From the NCBI GenBank assembly GCA_907163375.1, contig CAJQUW010011088.1, forward strand, positions 229,897-293,896: 64,000 bases of DNA, written 5' to 3'. The notes under the pieces were generated by a model. It was given only the letters and a program-made list of their open reading frames with translations. It was not told the origin of the DNA and made no database searches. Origin of the DNA: Prostheceraeus crozeri. Lineage: Eukaryota > Platyhelminthes > Polycladida > Euryleptidae. This document shows, piece by piece, positions 32,329 through 42,046 of the stretch (positions are counted from its first letter, which is position 1; every line of letters begins with the position of its first letter). The translations under genes were made by a program, and so were the position numbers.

Positions 32329-35300
32329 CAAGTTTTATTGTAACTTATGTAAAAAAAGTTGCAAACAAAAAGAAGTTATCAATCTCATTTAAATAGTAAA
32401 TTGCATTTACAAAATGTATAACGAGTTGATGAAGGAAATATATTAAAATTAAATAGTTATAAAAACTATCTAGAAACATTGCCTACTGATATAAAAGTTA
32501 AAAAAATGTTTGATGATTATTCACATTCGGAATATAAAAAAGTTTTTAATACTGAAGATGAGTCCATACCCGATGAAAGATATTTATTTAATGATACTGA
32601 TCAATTTAACGAAATAGATGAATTTGATGAAACTAAAAAAACCGATGAAGCGGAACCAACCGAAGGTTCTAGGGCTTCGCCAGTAACAGATATAAAATAT
32701 TTATTTAATGAATTGGTTCGAACCGAAGGTTCCAGGGCTTCGCCCGTTGAACATAATGAAACCGATGAAACTTTTTATAATTTATTAAAAAACTTTTTCT
32801 AAATATTTAAGAAATCTTTCAAATGTCATATGAATGTAGAAAAACTTTATGCAAAAAATGGACCTGATGGAATTCCTGAAGAAATAATACAAGGACATTT
32901 TACAAATTCACAAGAAATTCATAATGTAAATGATATACAACCCATATTTGAGCAAATGATACTTAAATTAGAAAATTGTATAATTGAAGCCCAGTTACGT
33001 GAATCTGGTTGGAGATTTGTTAAAATACTATCTAAGAAAATAGTAATTGATAAATATAAAAATAATACTGGTGGTAGTTATGTTCCTTTACCTTTCAGTT
33101 CACCACAAATAATCAACATAAAAAATGAAGATGATTATTGTTTTCTGTGGAGTATTATAGCACATTTACATCCTGCAGAATATTATAAAGAAAGACTAAG
33201 TCATTATAATAAAGAAGAATATATAAAGGAATTTGATCTTTCGGATGGTTTAGATGAATTTCCATATGATTATAATAGGTTAATAAAGTTTCATAAAAAG
33301 AATAAAAATTTAATAGAAGTAAATGTTTTTGAATTAAATGTGAATTATGTTTCTATTGGTAAAATTACTCCACTTTACTCAGATTCAAAGAAATTTTATT
33401 TGAATAATAAAAATTTATGTCAATCAGAAATAGTATATAATGATAGAGGAAATGACATGCATCATAATATTTTTTACCAAGGAAATATAATATGTACTGA
33501 AAAATTTCAAATTGTTAAAACATTATCACCAATAATGATTAATCATAATAATTATAAAGGACGTAATTATAATTGTGATTCCGATTATCTATCTTTATCT
33601 TTAGAATATCAACAAAAATTACAAAATTTAAATGAAAGTTTACAAAAATGTAAAACAGATTATCAACAACAAACAAAAATATTAGTACAAGAATATGGCC
33701 ATAAATATCAAAATAAGATAGAAACGATTCAAGAATTAAATAAAAACAATAAAGAATTAAATAATGAAGAAAATAAAGAATTAAATGAATGTTTAAAAAA
33801 ATGTCAACAACAATATAAAGAACAATATAATAATGAATATGAACAACAGCTGAAAATATTCAATCAAAATTATCATCGAAATACATTTAATCTTACAAAA
33901 GAAATTGATGAAACACATGAAATATATCAAGATAAATTTGAAAAACTAGAACAGACAAAACAACCAGCACAAGCGAATATATTATATTATCAGGGTCATT
34001 TTATATTGTGTAAAGATGTTTCTATATTTACAAAAACTTCAGATAATACAAATTTTCCTTGTCTTCAATGTATGACAAGTTTTAGAACTAAAGAAGAAAT
34101 GAATAGACATTTGGAGAATTGTCAACAAAATGAAGCAGTTGAAAATACTTTTCCTAAAGATGATTATTTAGAATACAATAAATTGTATTTCAAAAATAAA
34201 GTACCCTTTACTATTTATTGTGATTTTGAAGCATATAATGTTAATATGACACAAAATCGAACGGAAAGTTCCAGGGCTTCACCCGATTCTGAAAATGATA
34301 ATTCTGAAAATGATAATTCTGAGAAAAGTGCATCTGAACAAAGTAAAGAAAAATATTTATTTGAACAAAAACCATTATGTTGGGGAATGTACATTCATTC
34401 AAATTATCCTGAATTATTTAAATCAGAATATTATCAATACTATGGTGAAGATAGTTCAGAAATGTTTACAAAGAAAGTAGAAGAATTACAAGGACATTTT
34501 TCACAATTGCTTGAAACAAATATACCAATGATGCCATTAACAGAAAAAGAAAAATTAAATTTTACTAATGAAACAAATTGTTATTACTGTGGAAAAGAAT
34601 TTACAAAAAATTATAAAAATGGCAAAGGTAGATATCTTGATAAGTAAAAGATCATGATCATCTAAATGGATTATATAGAGGTGCAGCACATAATTCTTGT
34701 AATCTTAATGCTAATAAATTTAAATATAACTTTGTTCCTCTATATTTCTACAATGGTTCTAAATATGATTTCCATCTAGTAATGAAAGATTTATTTTCAT
34801 CTGAAAAATTACAACAACAACAAATAAATGTACTATGTAAAACAGAAGAAGAATATTTTTCAATGCAATTAGGTTGTATTAGAATTTTAGATGCATTTAG
34901 ATTTTTTACTCCTTATTCATTAGATGTTATGGGAAAAACTTTGAAATCTGAACAATGTAAAATATTAAATAAATATAATTTAAAACCTCTAAAAGTAATA
35001 TTTCCGTATGAGTACATAACTGGTGAAAAAACCTGTGGTTCACAGTCGAAGACTGATTTTAATTCTGTGAATAAAATTATGGAAGAAAAACAACTTCCTC
35101 CAATAAATAAATTTAAATCAACATTAAAACAATCACAATTATCTGAAGAAGACTATGCAGAAGCTGAAAAAAATTGGAGAGATTTAAATTGTAAAACAAT
35201 GTATGATTATACAATGAAATATCTTCAGATAGATGTATTAATCCTTGCTGATCTTTTTGAAAACTTTCGTGATATGTGTTTAGAATATTACGGAATAGAT

Positions 35301-36831
35301 CCATGTTATTGTTATTCTACACCAGGTTTAACATGGTTAGCAGGATTAAAACATACAAATGTTAAACTTAAACATTATAAATAAAATACATATGATAAAC
35401 TATTATTTTTTGAATCTGGAATTAGAGGTGGAGTTTCATCAGTTTTAGGTAATAGATATGTTAAATGTTATAATAAGAAAGTAAATCCACAAGAATATGG
35501 AATAATGAAACCTTTATCTCCAGAAGAAAAAGAAAAAATATTAGAAATTTTTCGAACGAAACGAGAAGGAGTAGAACGTGAAAATGCAATTGATGAATTC
35601 ATGAGAGAAAACTATTTGTTATATTATGATTTTAATAGCTTATATTCTTCTTGCATGATACAAGAATTACCAACAGGTGAAATGTCATGGTGTAATATTC
35701 TAGATTATCAAAAAACATATGATGGAAATTATAATCATGGTTATATATATGAAGCTGATTTAGTATATCCTGATGAGATAAAGTGATAAAACAAAATATT
35801 TTCCTTTCTGTCCCGAAAACAAAATTCCCAATATAGAAGATTTTTCAGATTATCAAAAATCTATAATTCCTAAGAAATACAGACCAACAAAAAAACTTAT
35901 GTTAACACAAAGCAATAAAGGAAAGTATGTTGTTGAAGGAAGAATGCTAGATTGGTATTTAGATCATGGAATGATTCTCACAAAAATTCACCGGAAACTA
36001 GTGTATAGAAAATCTAGGTGGTTAAAAGATTATATAGAGTTCAATATTGAAAAACGTAAAATAGCTGAAAGAAATAAAGATGATTTTGGAAACGTGTTCT
36101 TCAAATTAATGAATAATGCATTTTATGGTAAGACTTTAGAAAATGTGCGTAATAGACAAAATATTGAAATAGTTTATGATAAAGATAGGTTTCAAAATTT
36201 AACAAGGAAACCTACATATAAAAGAACTACTAGATTTAGTGATGAACTATGTGCTGTACATTTACGTCGAATCAGCGTAAAACATGATAAGTTTAATTTT
36301 ATAGGATTCACTATATTAGAATTAGCTAAACTATTTATGTATAGATTTATATATGATTATTTAGCACCTGCTTATGGCAAAAACTATAAATTACACTTTA
36401 CAGATACCGATTCTGTTTTCTTAGAATTAACAATACCGTATAATTCTACACTTGATGAAGAAATAGATAAAATAAAAGATATCATTCATCCTTCTGATTT
36501 ATGTAAAGTAAAAGATGAATTGGAAGGAAATGAAGATTTCATAACAGAAGCTATATTTTTAAAATCTAAATGTTATTGTTATAACACAACTAATAATATT
36601 AAAACACATAAAACATTAAAAGGAATTTCAAAGGCATCAGTGGCTAATCAAATAACATTTCAAGATTATAAAAATGTATTATTTAATAATGAAATAAAAA
36701 CAGCATGTAATTATAGACTTAATTCAAAAAAACATAAAATGTATTTAAAAGAAGAACATAAATTAGCATTAGATCCATTTGATGATAAAAGAAAAATTTT
36801 ACTTGATGGAATAACTACTTCACCTTTTTAA
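32329..36831 (+). pseudogene. Polinton protein-primed family B DNA polymerase (broken)
   Basis: The region encodes, in order: a Cys-rich start (FYCNLCKKSC); an acidic segment; the conserved Polinton N-terminal domain (GWRFVKILSKKI, YVPLPFSSPQIINIKNEDDY); a coiled-coil stretch; and a C2H2 finger (CLQCMTSF, then HLENC). Next come the exonuclease motifs (IYCDFEAYN; YNGSKYDFHL; YLQIDVLILAD), then polymerase motif A (YYDFNSLYSS), motif B (KLMNNAFYGKTLENV) and motif C (HFTDTDSVFLEL). This is the replicative protein-primed polymerase of Polintons. The copy is interrupted by about five breaks and is best read as a fossil. Three in-frame hairpin modules at 32,658, 32,720 and 34,259 encode variants of RTEGSRASP. 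Confidence 0.93.
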
Positions 36832-36917
36832 TTTTCTAATTTCTAAGATAGACAAATTTGATATATACATAAAATAAAAATAAAAAATATTATAACACTA
36901 TATTTGTATATTTTTTA

Positions 36918-37685
36918 TCACTCGGTAAACAAATGTTCTATAACTCTATCATGAATTTTTTTATCAATATTAATTGTAATGAAGCCATAATCTTTTGACC
37001 AAGCATTGTTACACGATTGTTTAAATTCATCTTTATTTCTTACACATAAATCTCTTAACAAATCACTTAAGTTTCTTGCATTTATTTCAAATAGTATAAA
37101 TATATTTGCATTCTTTCTAATAACACTTCCGTCTAATGAATACATACTTTGTGTTAAATAAAATACACTACAGTTATTATGTCTACCTCTTGTGAAATAA
37201 TTTCTCTGAACTGACTGATTTCTGTCATTAACACAATCATAAAAAATTACACAATGTTTCATTGTTTTATCTAGTTTACTAGGATCTTGCATATTACCAC
37301 TATCATCTATTAATTGTATCTTTATATGCTTATTTTTATTATATTCAACTAACTGATTATTTTTTGCTGCTTCTTCACACCACGAACTTATTTCTTCTTC
37401 ATCTTCAGATTTTTCATATTCTTTGAATAATGAAGCAATTGCTGTTTTTTTAAGATTATTTTCAAATCCATATTTTAAAAATTGATAGACGGGTTGTTCT
37501 GCTGTTGTTGTATAAATTATAAGATTGTTATAATCCAAAAAATTTGGAGTCGTTAAAATTTTAAATAATAGATATGTTTTTCTACAACCTGATCTTCCGC
37601 AAATAACTGACAAAACTTTATTAGATAAATTTGGATGATGATTAAATTTAAGTTTCTTTTTATTTAATGGGGGTACTTCACTCAT
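36918..37685 (-). CDS. Polinton packaging ATPase (FtsK/HerA type)
   Basis: This 255-aa protein matches the genome-packaging ATPase of Polintons and related adenovirus-like and PRD1-like viruses. The P-loop lies at about residues 28-38 after VLSVICG, Walker B-like CVIFYD at about 145-150, then NYFTRGRHNN and the sensor-like YLTQSMYSLDG (about 162-184). The C-terminal IFILFEINARNLSDLLRDL is also typical. Length is normal for the family. It is convergent with PolB across about 85 bp and heads a minus-strand block with the penton-like protein downstream in coordinates. No hairpin was seen at its 3' end, unlike several neighbours. Confidence 0.85.
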   Translation of the reverse strand: MSEVPPLNKKKLKFNHHPNLSNKVLSVICGRSGCRKTYLLFKILTTPNFLDYNNLIIYTTTAEQPVYQFLKYGFENNLKKTAIASLFKEYEKSEDEEEISSWCEEAAKNNQLVEYNKNKHIKIQLIDDSGNMQDPSKLDKTMKHCVIFYDCVNDRNQSVQRNYFTRGRHNNCSVFYLTQSMYSLDGSVIRKNANIFILFEINARNLSDLLRDLCVRNKDEFKQSCNNAWSKDYGFITINIDKKIHDRVIEHLFTE

Positions 37686-37771
37686 TTTTTAATAAAAAAA
37701 TTTATTTTTATTTTATTTTTATTTTTAAAGAAGAAGAAGAAAATTAAACTTCTCTAGCTTCGCGTGGGAGT

Positions 37772-38560
37772 TTATACCTCCCGAACCAAAAGATCTATCA
37801 TAATCTCTTCACCTCCAAAATTTATTTCTTGTCCTTTCTCATCAGTGATTCTCATGTTAATGTTGTTAATAGTTTTTCTTGTAATAGGGAAATATATTAA
37901 TGTTTGTGGAATTACATTTAATCTATAACCAATGGGTACAGTAAAAGCTGGAAAACTGAATATTAAATTTGACAATTTACCATTTATATATCCTCCTTCA
38001 ATAATGTCACAATGTACAACAATTGAATTTATTTCAGTTATTTTTGGAATCTTCTCACCTAAATGATAACCTTGACTATAGGTTTGTTTATTAAATCCTA
38101 ATAGCTTTGACAATGATCTATCAAGATTAAATTCAACTTGATGATTTTCGTCTAAAGTAAGAGAAAATTTATTGACTGCCGGTTCAACTGCAAAATGTAA
38201 TTGTTTCTTATCTTTAAATGGTATACCTAAATGTCTCTTAATTTCATTTGATATTGATTCAACTTCGTAAGAACCAGGAAGAAAAGTTTGTATTTTCCAT
38301 GTTTTGCCTTTATCAGTAGAATATCTAAATTGATCATTCACATCTTTGATAACGTTTTGAATAGTGTTAAATGTAGAGAAACTAGTCAATGCAATTTGAT
38401 AATTTTTATTTTGTTCCAAATGTAGAATGGGTTCTAAATTACAAGTGTGTGATGAAGTAGTTGTTATAATTTTTAACGTCGTACTAAATTTTGATGAACC
38501 CAAAATCTCTGTTAGATTTTCTAAATGATTATTATTTTTGTCTAAATCTGCTGAACACAT
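37772..38560 (-). CDS. Polinton minor capsid (penton-like single jelly-roll) protein
   Basis: This 262-aa protein fits the Polinton minor capsid/penton base protein that occupies the capsid vertices. Recognisable features are IALTSFSTFNTIQNVIKDVN (about 55-75), FLPGSYEVESISNEIKRHLG (about 92-111), SLSKLLGFNKQTYSQGYH (about 148-166), IVVHCDIIEGGYINGKLSN (about 180-198), GYRLNVIPQTLIYFPI (about 211-226) and the final INFGGEEIMIDLLVREV. The jelly-roll strand order and 'GSYE...I' and 'LGF' landmarks are characteristic. It sits beside the packaging ATPase on the same strand. Its TAA stop falls in the loop of GGGAG-tttatac-CTCCC at 37,766-37,782. Confidence 0.82.
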   Translation of the reverse strand: MCSADLDKNNNHLENLTEILGSSKFSTTLKIITTTSSHTCNLEPILHLEQNKNYQIALTSFSTFNTIQNVIKDVNDQFRYSTDKGKTWKIQTFLPGSYEVESISNEIKRHLGIPFKDKKQLHFAVEPAVNKFSLTLDENHQVEFNLDRSLSKLLGFNKQTYSQGYHLGEKIPKITEINSIVVHCDIIEGGYINGKLSNLIFSFPAFTVPIGYRLNVIPQTLIYFPITRKTINNINMRITDEKGQEINFGGEEIMIDLLVREV

Positions 38561-38589
38561 TTTTTAGTTAAAATTTTGAATAAATATTA

Positions 38590-38640
38590 TCGATAAAAAT
38601 CGTAGATAAAAATCATAGATAAAAATCATAAATAAAAATT
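38590..38640. repeat. 13-bp AT-rich tandem repeat upstream of the penton gene
   Basis: Four degenerate copies of AGATAAAAATCAT lie between the 213-aa gene and the penton start. They are similar in placement to the arrays upstream of the capsid and 160-aa genes. Confidence 0.7.
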
Positions 38641-38662
38641 AGAAACAACATATTTCAGCTAC

Positions 38663-38693
38663 GGGCGAAGCCCTTAAAGACATCAGAGATGTC
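38663..38693. repeat. Hairpin pair at the 3' end of the 213-aa gene
   Basis: GGGC-GAA-GCCC (38,663-38,673) and GACATC-AGA-GATGTC (38,679-38,693). The second contains the gene's TGA stop. Confidence 0.9.
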
Positions 38694-39324
38694 CGGTTAT
38701 ACTTTTATAATCCTCTTCATTTAGAATCTTCTTTTCTAACAGTCTTTTCAATATAGCATGAATTTCATTGAAACTAGAAATATATCCTTCTTTTATTGCA
38801 GATATTAAAATATTTAATCTATTTAGTAATTCTTGTGGATCATCTGGTAAGAATACAGTTGTTTCTGTTTTCTGTTTTTCAGATAAACCTTTTCCTACTT
38901 TCACTCCCGTTGATAATAAATTTTCTAATTGTTTATAACGTCTAAGAGATTTTACTGCACCAACTCTATCTAACATAGCTTTATATTTTATGAGATCTTC
39001 TACAGCATAATTATTTAAATCTGCTCCTCTTAAAAGATCAACAAAATTTCTATCTAAATTAAAAGGAGATTTATCTGATGAAAAAATTAAACCTCGAAAA
39101 GGTTGTGGAAATATTTCTTTTTGTCCGAGATAAAATCTAGGTATTGTTTTCCCATCTATAAATGAAATAGAATGTTCAAATTGCATAGATTTTGGTAATT
39201 TCTTATTAATGTTTGATTCTAGTAATCCATAGTCATCTAATATAGTTTTGTGCTCTGGATCTGTTATATCAATTTGTTTATCATTATTTGTAAGTTCTTT
39301 TTCAAGAGTTTTAAATGGTTTCAT
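38683..39324 (-). CDS. Polinton ORF, 213 aa, unknown conserved-looking protein
   Basis: I cannot name this protein. It is charged and mainly helical, with a central IPRFYLGQKEIFPQPFRGL (about 61-79), FNLDRNFVDLLRGADLNN (about 88-105) and a C-terminal pair of helices (ELLNRLNILISAIKEG, IHAILKRLLEKKIL). No membrane segment is seen. Its place between the penton and membrane-protein genes suggests a virion or assembly protein. The TGA stop lies inside the hairpin GACATC-AGA-GATGTC at 38,679-38,693, with a second hairpin GGGC-GAA-GCCC at 38,663-38,673. Confidence 0.5.
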   Translation of the reverse strand: MKPFKTLEKELTNNDKQIDITDPEHKTILDDYGLLESNINKKLPKSMQFEHSISFIDGKTIPRFYLGQKEIFPQPFRGLIFSSDKSPFNLDRNFVDLLRGADLNNYAVEDLIKYKAMLDRVGAVKSLRRYKQLENLLSTGVKVGKGLSEKQKTETTVFLPDDPQELLNRLNILISAIKEGYISSFNEIHAILKRLLEKKILNEEDYKSITGHL

Positions 39325-39360
39325 AGTTTTTTCAAAATCAGTTTTTATTTGCTCGGTTTG

Positions 39361-39504
39361 CTACATTTTTTCAAACATATCAGATTGAATACCAGCTTTT
39401 ATCATTCTATGTTGAAGATGATTTTCTTTCATAATATTTCTTTGTTTTATTAACTCTTCTAATTGTTTTATTCTTTTAAAATTATCAGCTCTAATTTTAT
39501 CCAT
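39361..39504 (-). CDS. Polinton small charged ORF, 47 aa
   Basis: Starting MDKIRADNFKRIKQLEEL and ending HRMIKAGIQSDMFEKM, this is a single basic amphipathic helix. The start was chosen at the ATG with an A-rich leader, not an upstream in-frame ATG that overlaps the 285-aa gene. It lies tightly between two minus-strand genes. I see no recognised family; it may be a small virion or scaffold peptide. Confidence 0.35.
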   Translation of the reverse strand: MDKIRADNFKRIKQLEELIKQRNIMKENHLQHRMIKAGIQSDMFEKM

Positions 39505-39506
39505 TT

Positions 39507-40364
39507 TTAAAATATAATATTTGAATTTTGTGGTAACATTGGAATACAGCAAAAACATTTTACTGAACAAATTATTTTTTTATTGCTTTGTTGTCTGACA
39601 TCTTTTCGTTTAAAGTTTTCTCGTTTTAAGTTTTTGTTTAATAAAGTTTTGTTTAATAAAGTTTTGCTTAAATTTTCGCTTAAAGTTTTTAGCTCTTCTA
39701 AAAAAATTTTGTCATTTTCTTCATTAGAAATTTTACCACCAGTAAAAGTTTTACCATCACTCGAAATTTTGCCATCCTGTTTATTCTTATCATCAACTTT
39801 TTCTGACTGTAATTGAAATGATATTTGATTTACTTCATTAGCTATTTGATCAAATTTTTCAATCTCATCTAACGTAATAACATTATCATCACATACTCTT
39901 TGAAAGTAGTAATGCAATTTGTCATAGACTTCTTTAATATGTAAATGCTTAGTTTTTAATGATTTTCGTTTCTTAGTTATTAAAGATTTATCTAACATTG
40001 TAACAAGTGAAGTTGCAAAAACACCCGTACCTGTTAAAGCTGTAGCAACTACTGGAATTACTAAAACACCAGAAGATATAACAATAGTGAGAGCGCCTAA
40101 ACTTATTGTTAAGAATATGCCAATTCCTTGTGTTACATTCTTAACTTTAGTCCATCTCTTTCTTAATTTTTTATAATGCTCTAATCTTAATAATAATTGA
40201 GATTCCTTATCTTTCATATAACGTACTCTATCTTTGTGTTTTTCTTTATTCATTTTTTCAATGTCCATTAAAGTAGAACTACGTTCATATGATAACGAAG
40301 GATATATTCTTGCGGTTTCTTCCACTTTTGTTTCTTCCATTTTTAAAGAAATATTTTTAGTCAC
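39507..40364 (-). CDS. Polinton membrane protein with coiled coils, 285 aa
   Basis: Two adjacent hydrophobic segments at about 79-97 (QGIGIFLTISLGALTIVI) and 100-124 (VLVIPVVATALTGTGVF) form a likely membrane hairpin. Before it lies a charged helix (ESQLLLRLEHYKKLRKR); after it come a basic patch and a long helical region with a short internal repeat (KTLLNK twice, then NLKREN). The C-terminus has KCFCCIPML. It is the outermost gene of the right block, starting about 20 bp inside the right terminal repeat. Several Polintons carry an uncharacterised membrane protein near one end; I infer a role at membranes only from the hydrophobic segments. Confidence 0.55.
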   Translation of the reverse strand: MTKNISLKMEETKVEETARIYPSLSYERSSTLMDIEKMNKEKHKDRVRYMKDKESQLLLRLEHYKKLRKRWTKVKNVTQGIGIFLTISLGALTIVISSGVLVIPVVATALTGTGVFATSLVTMLDKSLITKKRKSLKTKHLHIKEVYDKLHYYFQRVCDDNVITLDEIEKFDQIANEVNQISFQLQSEKVDDKNKQDGKISSDGKTFTGGKISNEENDKIFLEELKTLSENLSKTLLNKTLLNKNLKRENFKRKDVRQQSNKKIICSVKCFCCIPMLPQNSNIIF

Positions 40365-40386
40365 ATGATATATTTTAAAAACCTGA

Positions 40387-40846
40387 AAGATGGATAAAAT
40401 TCATGAATTTGAAATTCTTAACTTTTATGATTTTTTCGGTGTCCTGGAACGGTCATGATTTAAGCAATGAAAAATGTCATAATCACAAATTTGAGATTCT
40501 TAACTTTTATGATTTTCGGTGTCCTGGAACGGTCATGATTTTAAGGGTGAAAATTGTAATTCTCAAATTTGAGATTTTGAAAAATTTGAAAATTGGGTAT
40601 TTTTAAAAACGCCCAAATTTATGAATTTAGGTCTTCATAACCTGAAAAAGGGTTCAAATTCATGAATTTATGTCGTTTTTAAAAATGCCATTTTTTGAAA
40701 AAATGGTACTTTTTGAATGGACTAAATTCATGTATTTAAGTCTTAATAACCTGAAAAAGGGTTCAAATTCATGAATTTATGTCGTTTTTAAAGATACCAT
40801 TTTTTTGAATTTTATGGTGTCCTGGAACGGTCTTTTGCCCATTACT
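40387..40846 (-). repeat. Polinton right terminal inverted repeat
   Basis: This is the reverse complement of the left end, finishing TTTTGCCCATTACT. It carries three copies of the GGTGTCCTGGAACGGTC motif, at 40,437, 40,517 and 40,816, versus four on the left. The outer 290 bp are about 99% identical to the left arm. Confidence 0.93.
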
Positions 40847-40852
40847 CACATA
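40847..40852. repeat. Target-site duplication, right (CACATA)
   Basis: This is an exact copy of the left 6-bp duplication, directly after CCCATTACT. Confidence 0.95.
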
Positions 40853-41501
40853 TTCTACCGATCTCGATGAAAACAAGAACAAACCCAATCTGTCTCGAAG
40901 TAAATTTGGTCCAATACCTTTTCCTGCAGGCTAGTGCAAGTCCACTTTCTATGTCTCATGAAATCGAGAGATAGAGACGATTTGTGTGATGCATAGAAAT
41001 TGACAACTATAAAACCTCTAGAATGGAAATTAAGCTTCATGCAATGCACAATAACGGCACATAAATCGCACGCATTTTCACGTAGATGCACCTGCCAACG
41101 TCTGTATCATTGGGTTAGAATCAGTCACATGAGTGAATCGAAGCTTTTAATTGGTTCTTCATGCCCCAACTTAGTTCCCTCGGATGTGCCGCGACCTTGA
41201 GTCAATTTCCATTCTAGCGAACTTCAGATAAACAGTTTATTTCTATGGTGCGATGATTGCCAGCTGCAGAAATCGAACTGTAATGTGAAAGTCAATTCCA
41301 AATTGAAGCGACATCACTCAGGACAGAAAGTCACAAGTGCATAAACGGCAAAATAAAGGCAGTTTTTATTAAACATAGATAGCTGAAATCATCTTTAAAA
41401 TAATTGGATTTAGTCTATGAATCGCTACGGCTGTCTAGAAATTGGTGCAATGAAATTCATGGCCCTCATTTTTCGATACTTCCATGTTATCTGCTGGAGG
41501 C
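40853..41501. other. Anonymous spacer between Polinton and Harbinger
   Basis: No gene recognised. Parts (CTAGAATGGAAATT, GCCCCAACTTAGTTCCC) resemble the centre of the fold-back at 45.6-45.9 kb, so a diverged relative of that repeat lies here at about 41,000-41,215. Confidence 0.4.
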
Positions 41502-41792
41502 CTGGGGCAGGCGACACGAAACGCAGTTAGTAAAAGCGTTATTAGTGAGAACCAGATGACTCGGTAATAGACGCTACACTTTCAGCGACTCGAAACCTCT
41601 GTTAGCTAGAATGTTTATTAGTGAATGCCAGTAAAGGTGGCAGTCGGATATCTATGTAGGATTTCCCATAAAATTGTTGTTCGCTTTTATTAGATCTAGC
41701 GTTATCTTAACAACGCCTGCAGCAACCAATCAAATCGTGCATCAGCCATTCAATTCAGTCGTTGAGACAAGCCACAGTATAATGTTAAGTCT

Positions 41793-42046
41793 ATGTTGAC
41801 ACGAAGCAAGGAGGCAAACATGGCGAAGAGGCAGCGGAAGAAGGACTACGCGTCCGTAGAAGTAACACAATTAATTGAAAAATTCATTGAATTCAATGAG
41901 CTGCTGTCGTCTAAACACAGCAATGATATTACTCAAAAGAAGAAGAAGGAAGCATACGCTATAATACTACAAAGTGTCAATGCAATCGGCGGTAATGAAA
42001 GGAGCCTAGACTCAATTAAGGATAAATGGCAAAATTTGAAATCACC
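41793..42046 (+). pseudogene. Harbinger Myb/SANT-like protein, N-terminal part
   Basis: From MLTRSKEANMAKRQRKK onward, a trihelix Myb/SANT-like DNA-binding domain is visible: YASVEVTQLIEKFIEFNELL, then KKKKEAYAIILQSVNAIGG and SIKDKWQNLKS. This partner protein helps bring Harbinger transposase to the element ends. After KWQNLKS, near 42,046, the frame runs into antisense transposase sequence, showing that the middle of the element was deleted. The frame then closes at 42,092. Confidence 0.65.

Larger units (their letters stand above)
23452..40846. mobile_element. Polinton (Maverick) element, nearly whole
   Basis: This 17,395-bp element is flanked by a perfect 6-bp duplication CACATA (23,446-23,451 and 40,847-40,852), the target-site length known for Polintons. 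Its ends are inverted repeats starting AGTAATGGGC. Inside are the family's hallmark genes: adenain-like protease, retroviral-type integrase, FtsK/HerA-type ATPase, major and minor jelly-roll capsid proteins and protein-primed PolB. About a dozen further or accessory frames and intergenic blocks fill the rest. The left block transcribes mostly on the minus strand, PolB and two unknowns on plus, and the right block on minus. Terminal repeats differ at about two sites in the outer 290 bp, so insertion is recent. It is broken at roughly half a dozen places, in the polymerase and integrase regions; the other genes look open. Coding parts are very AT-rich, unlike the flanks. Confidence 0.96.
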
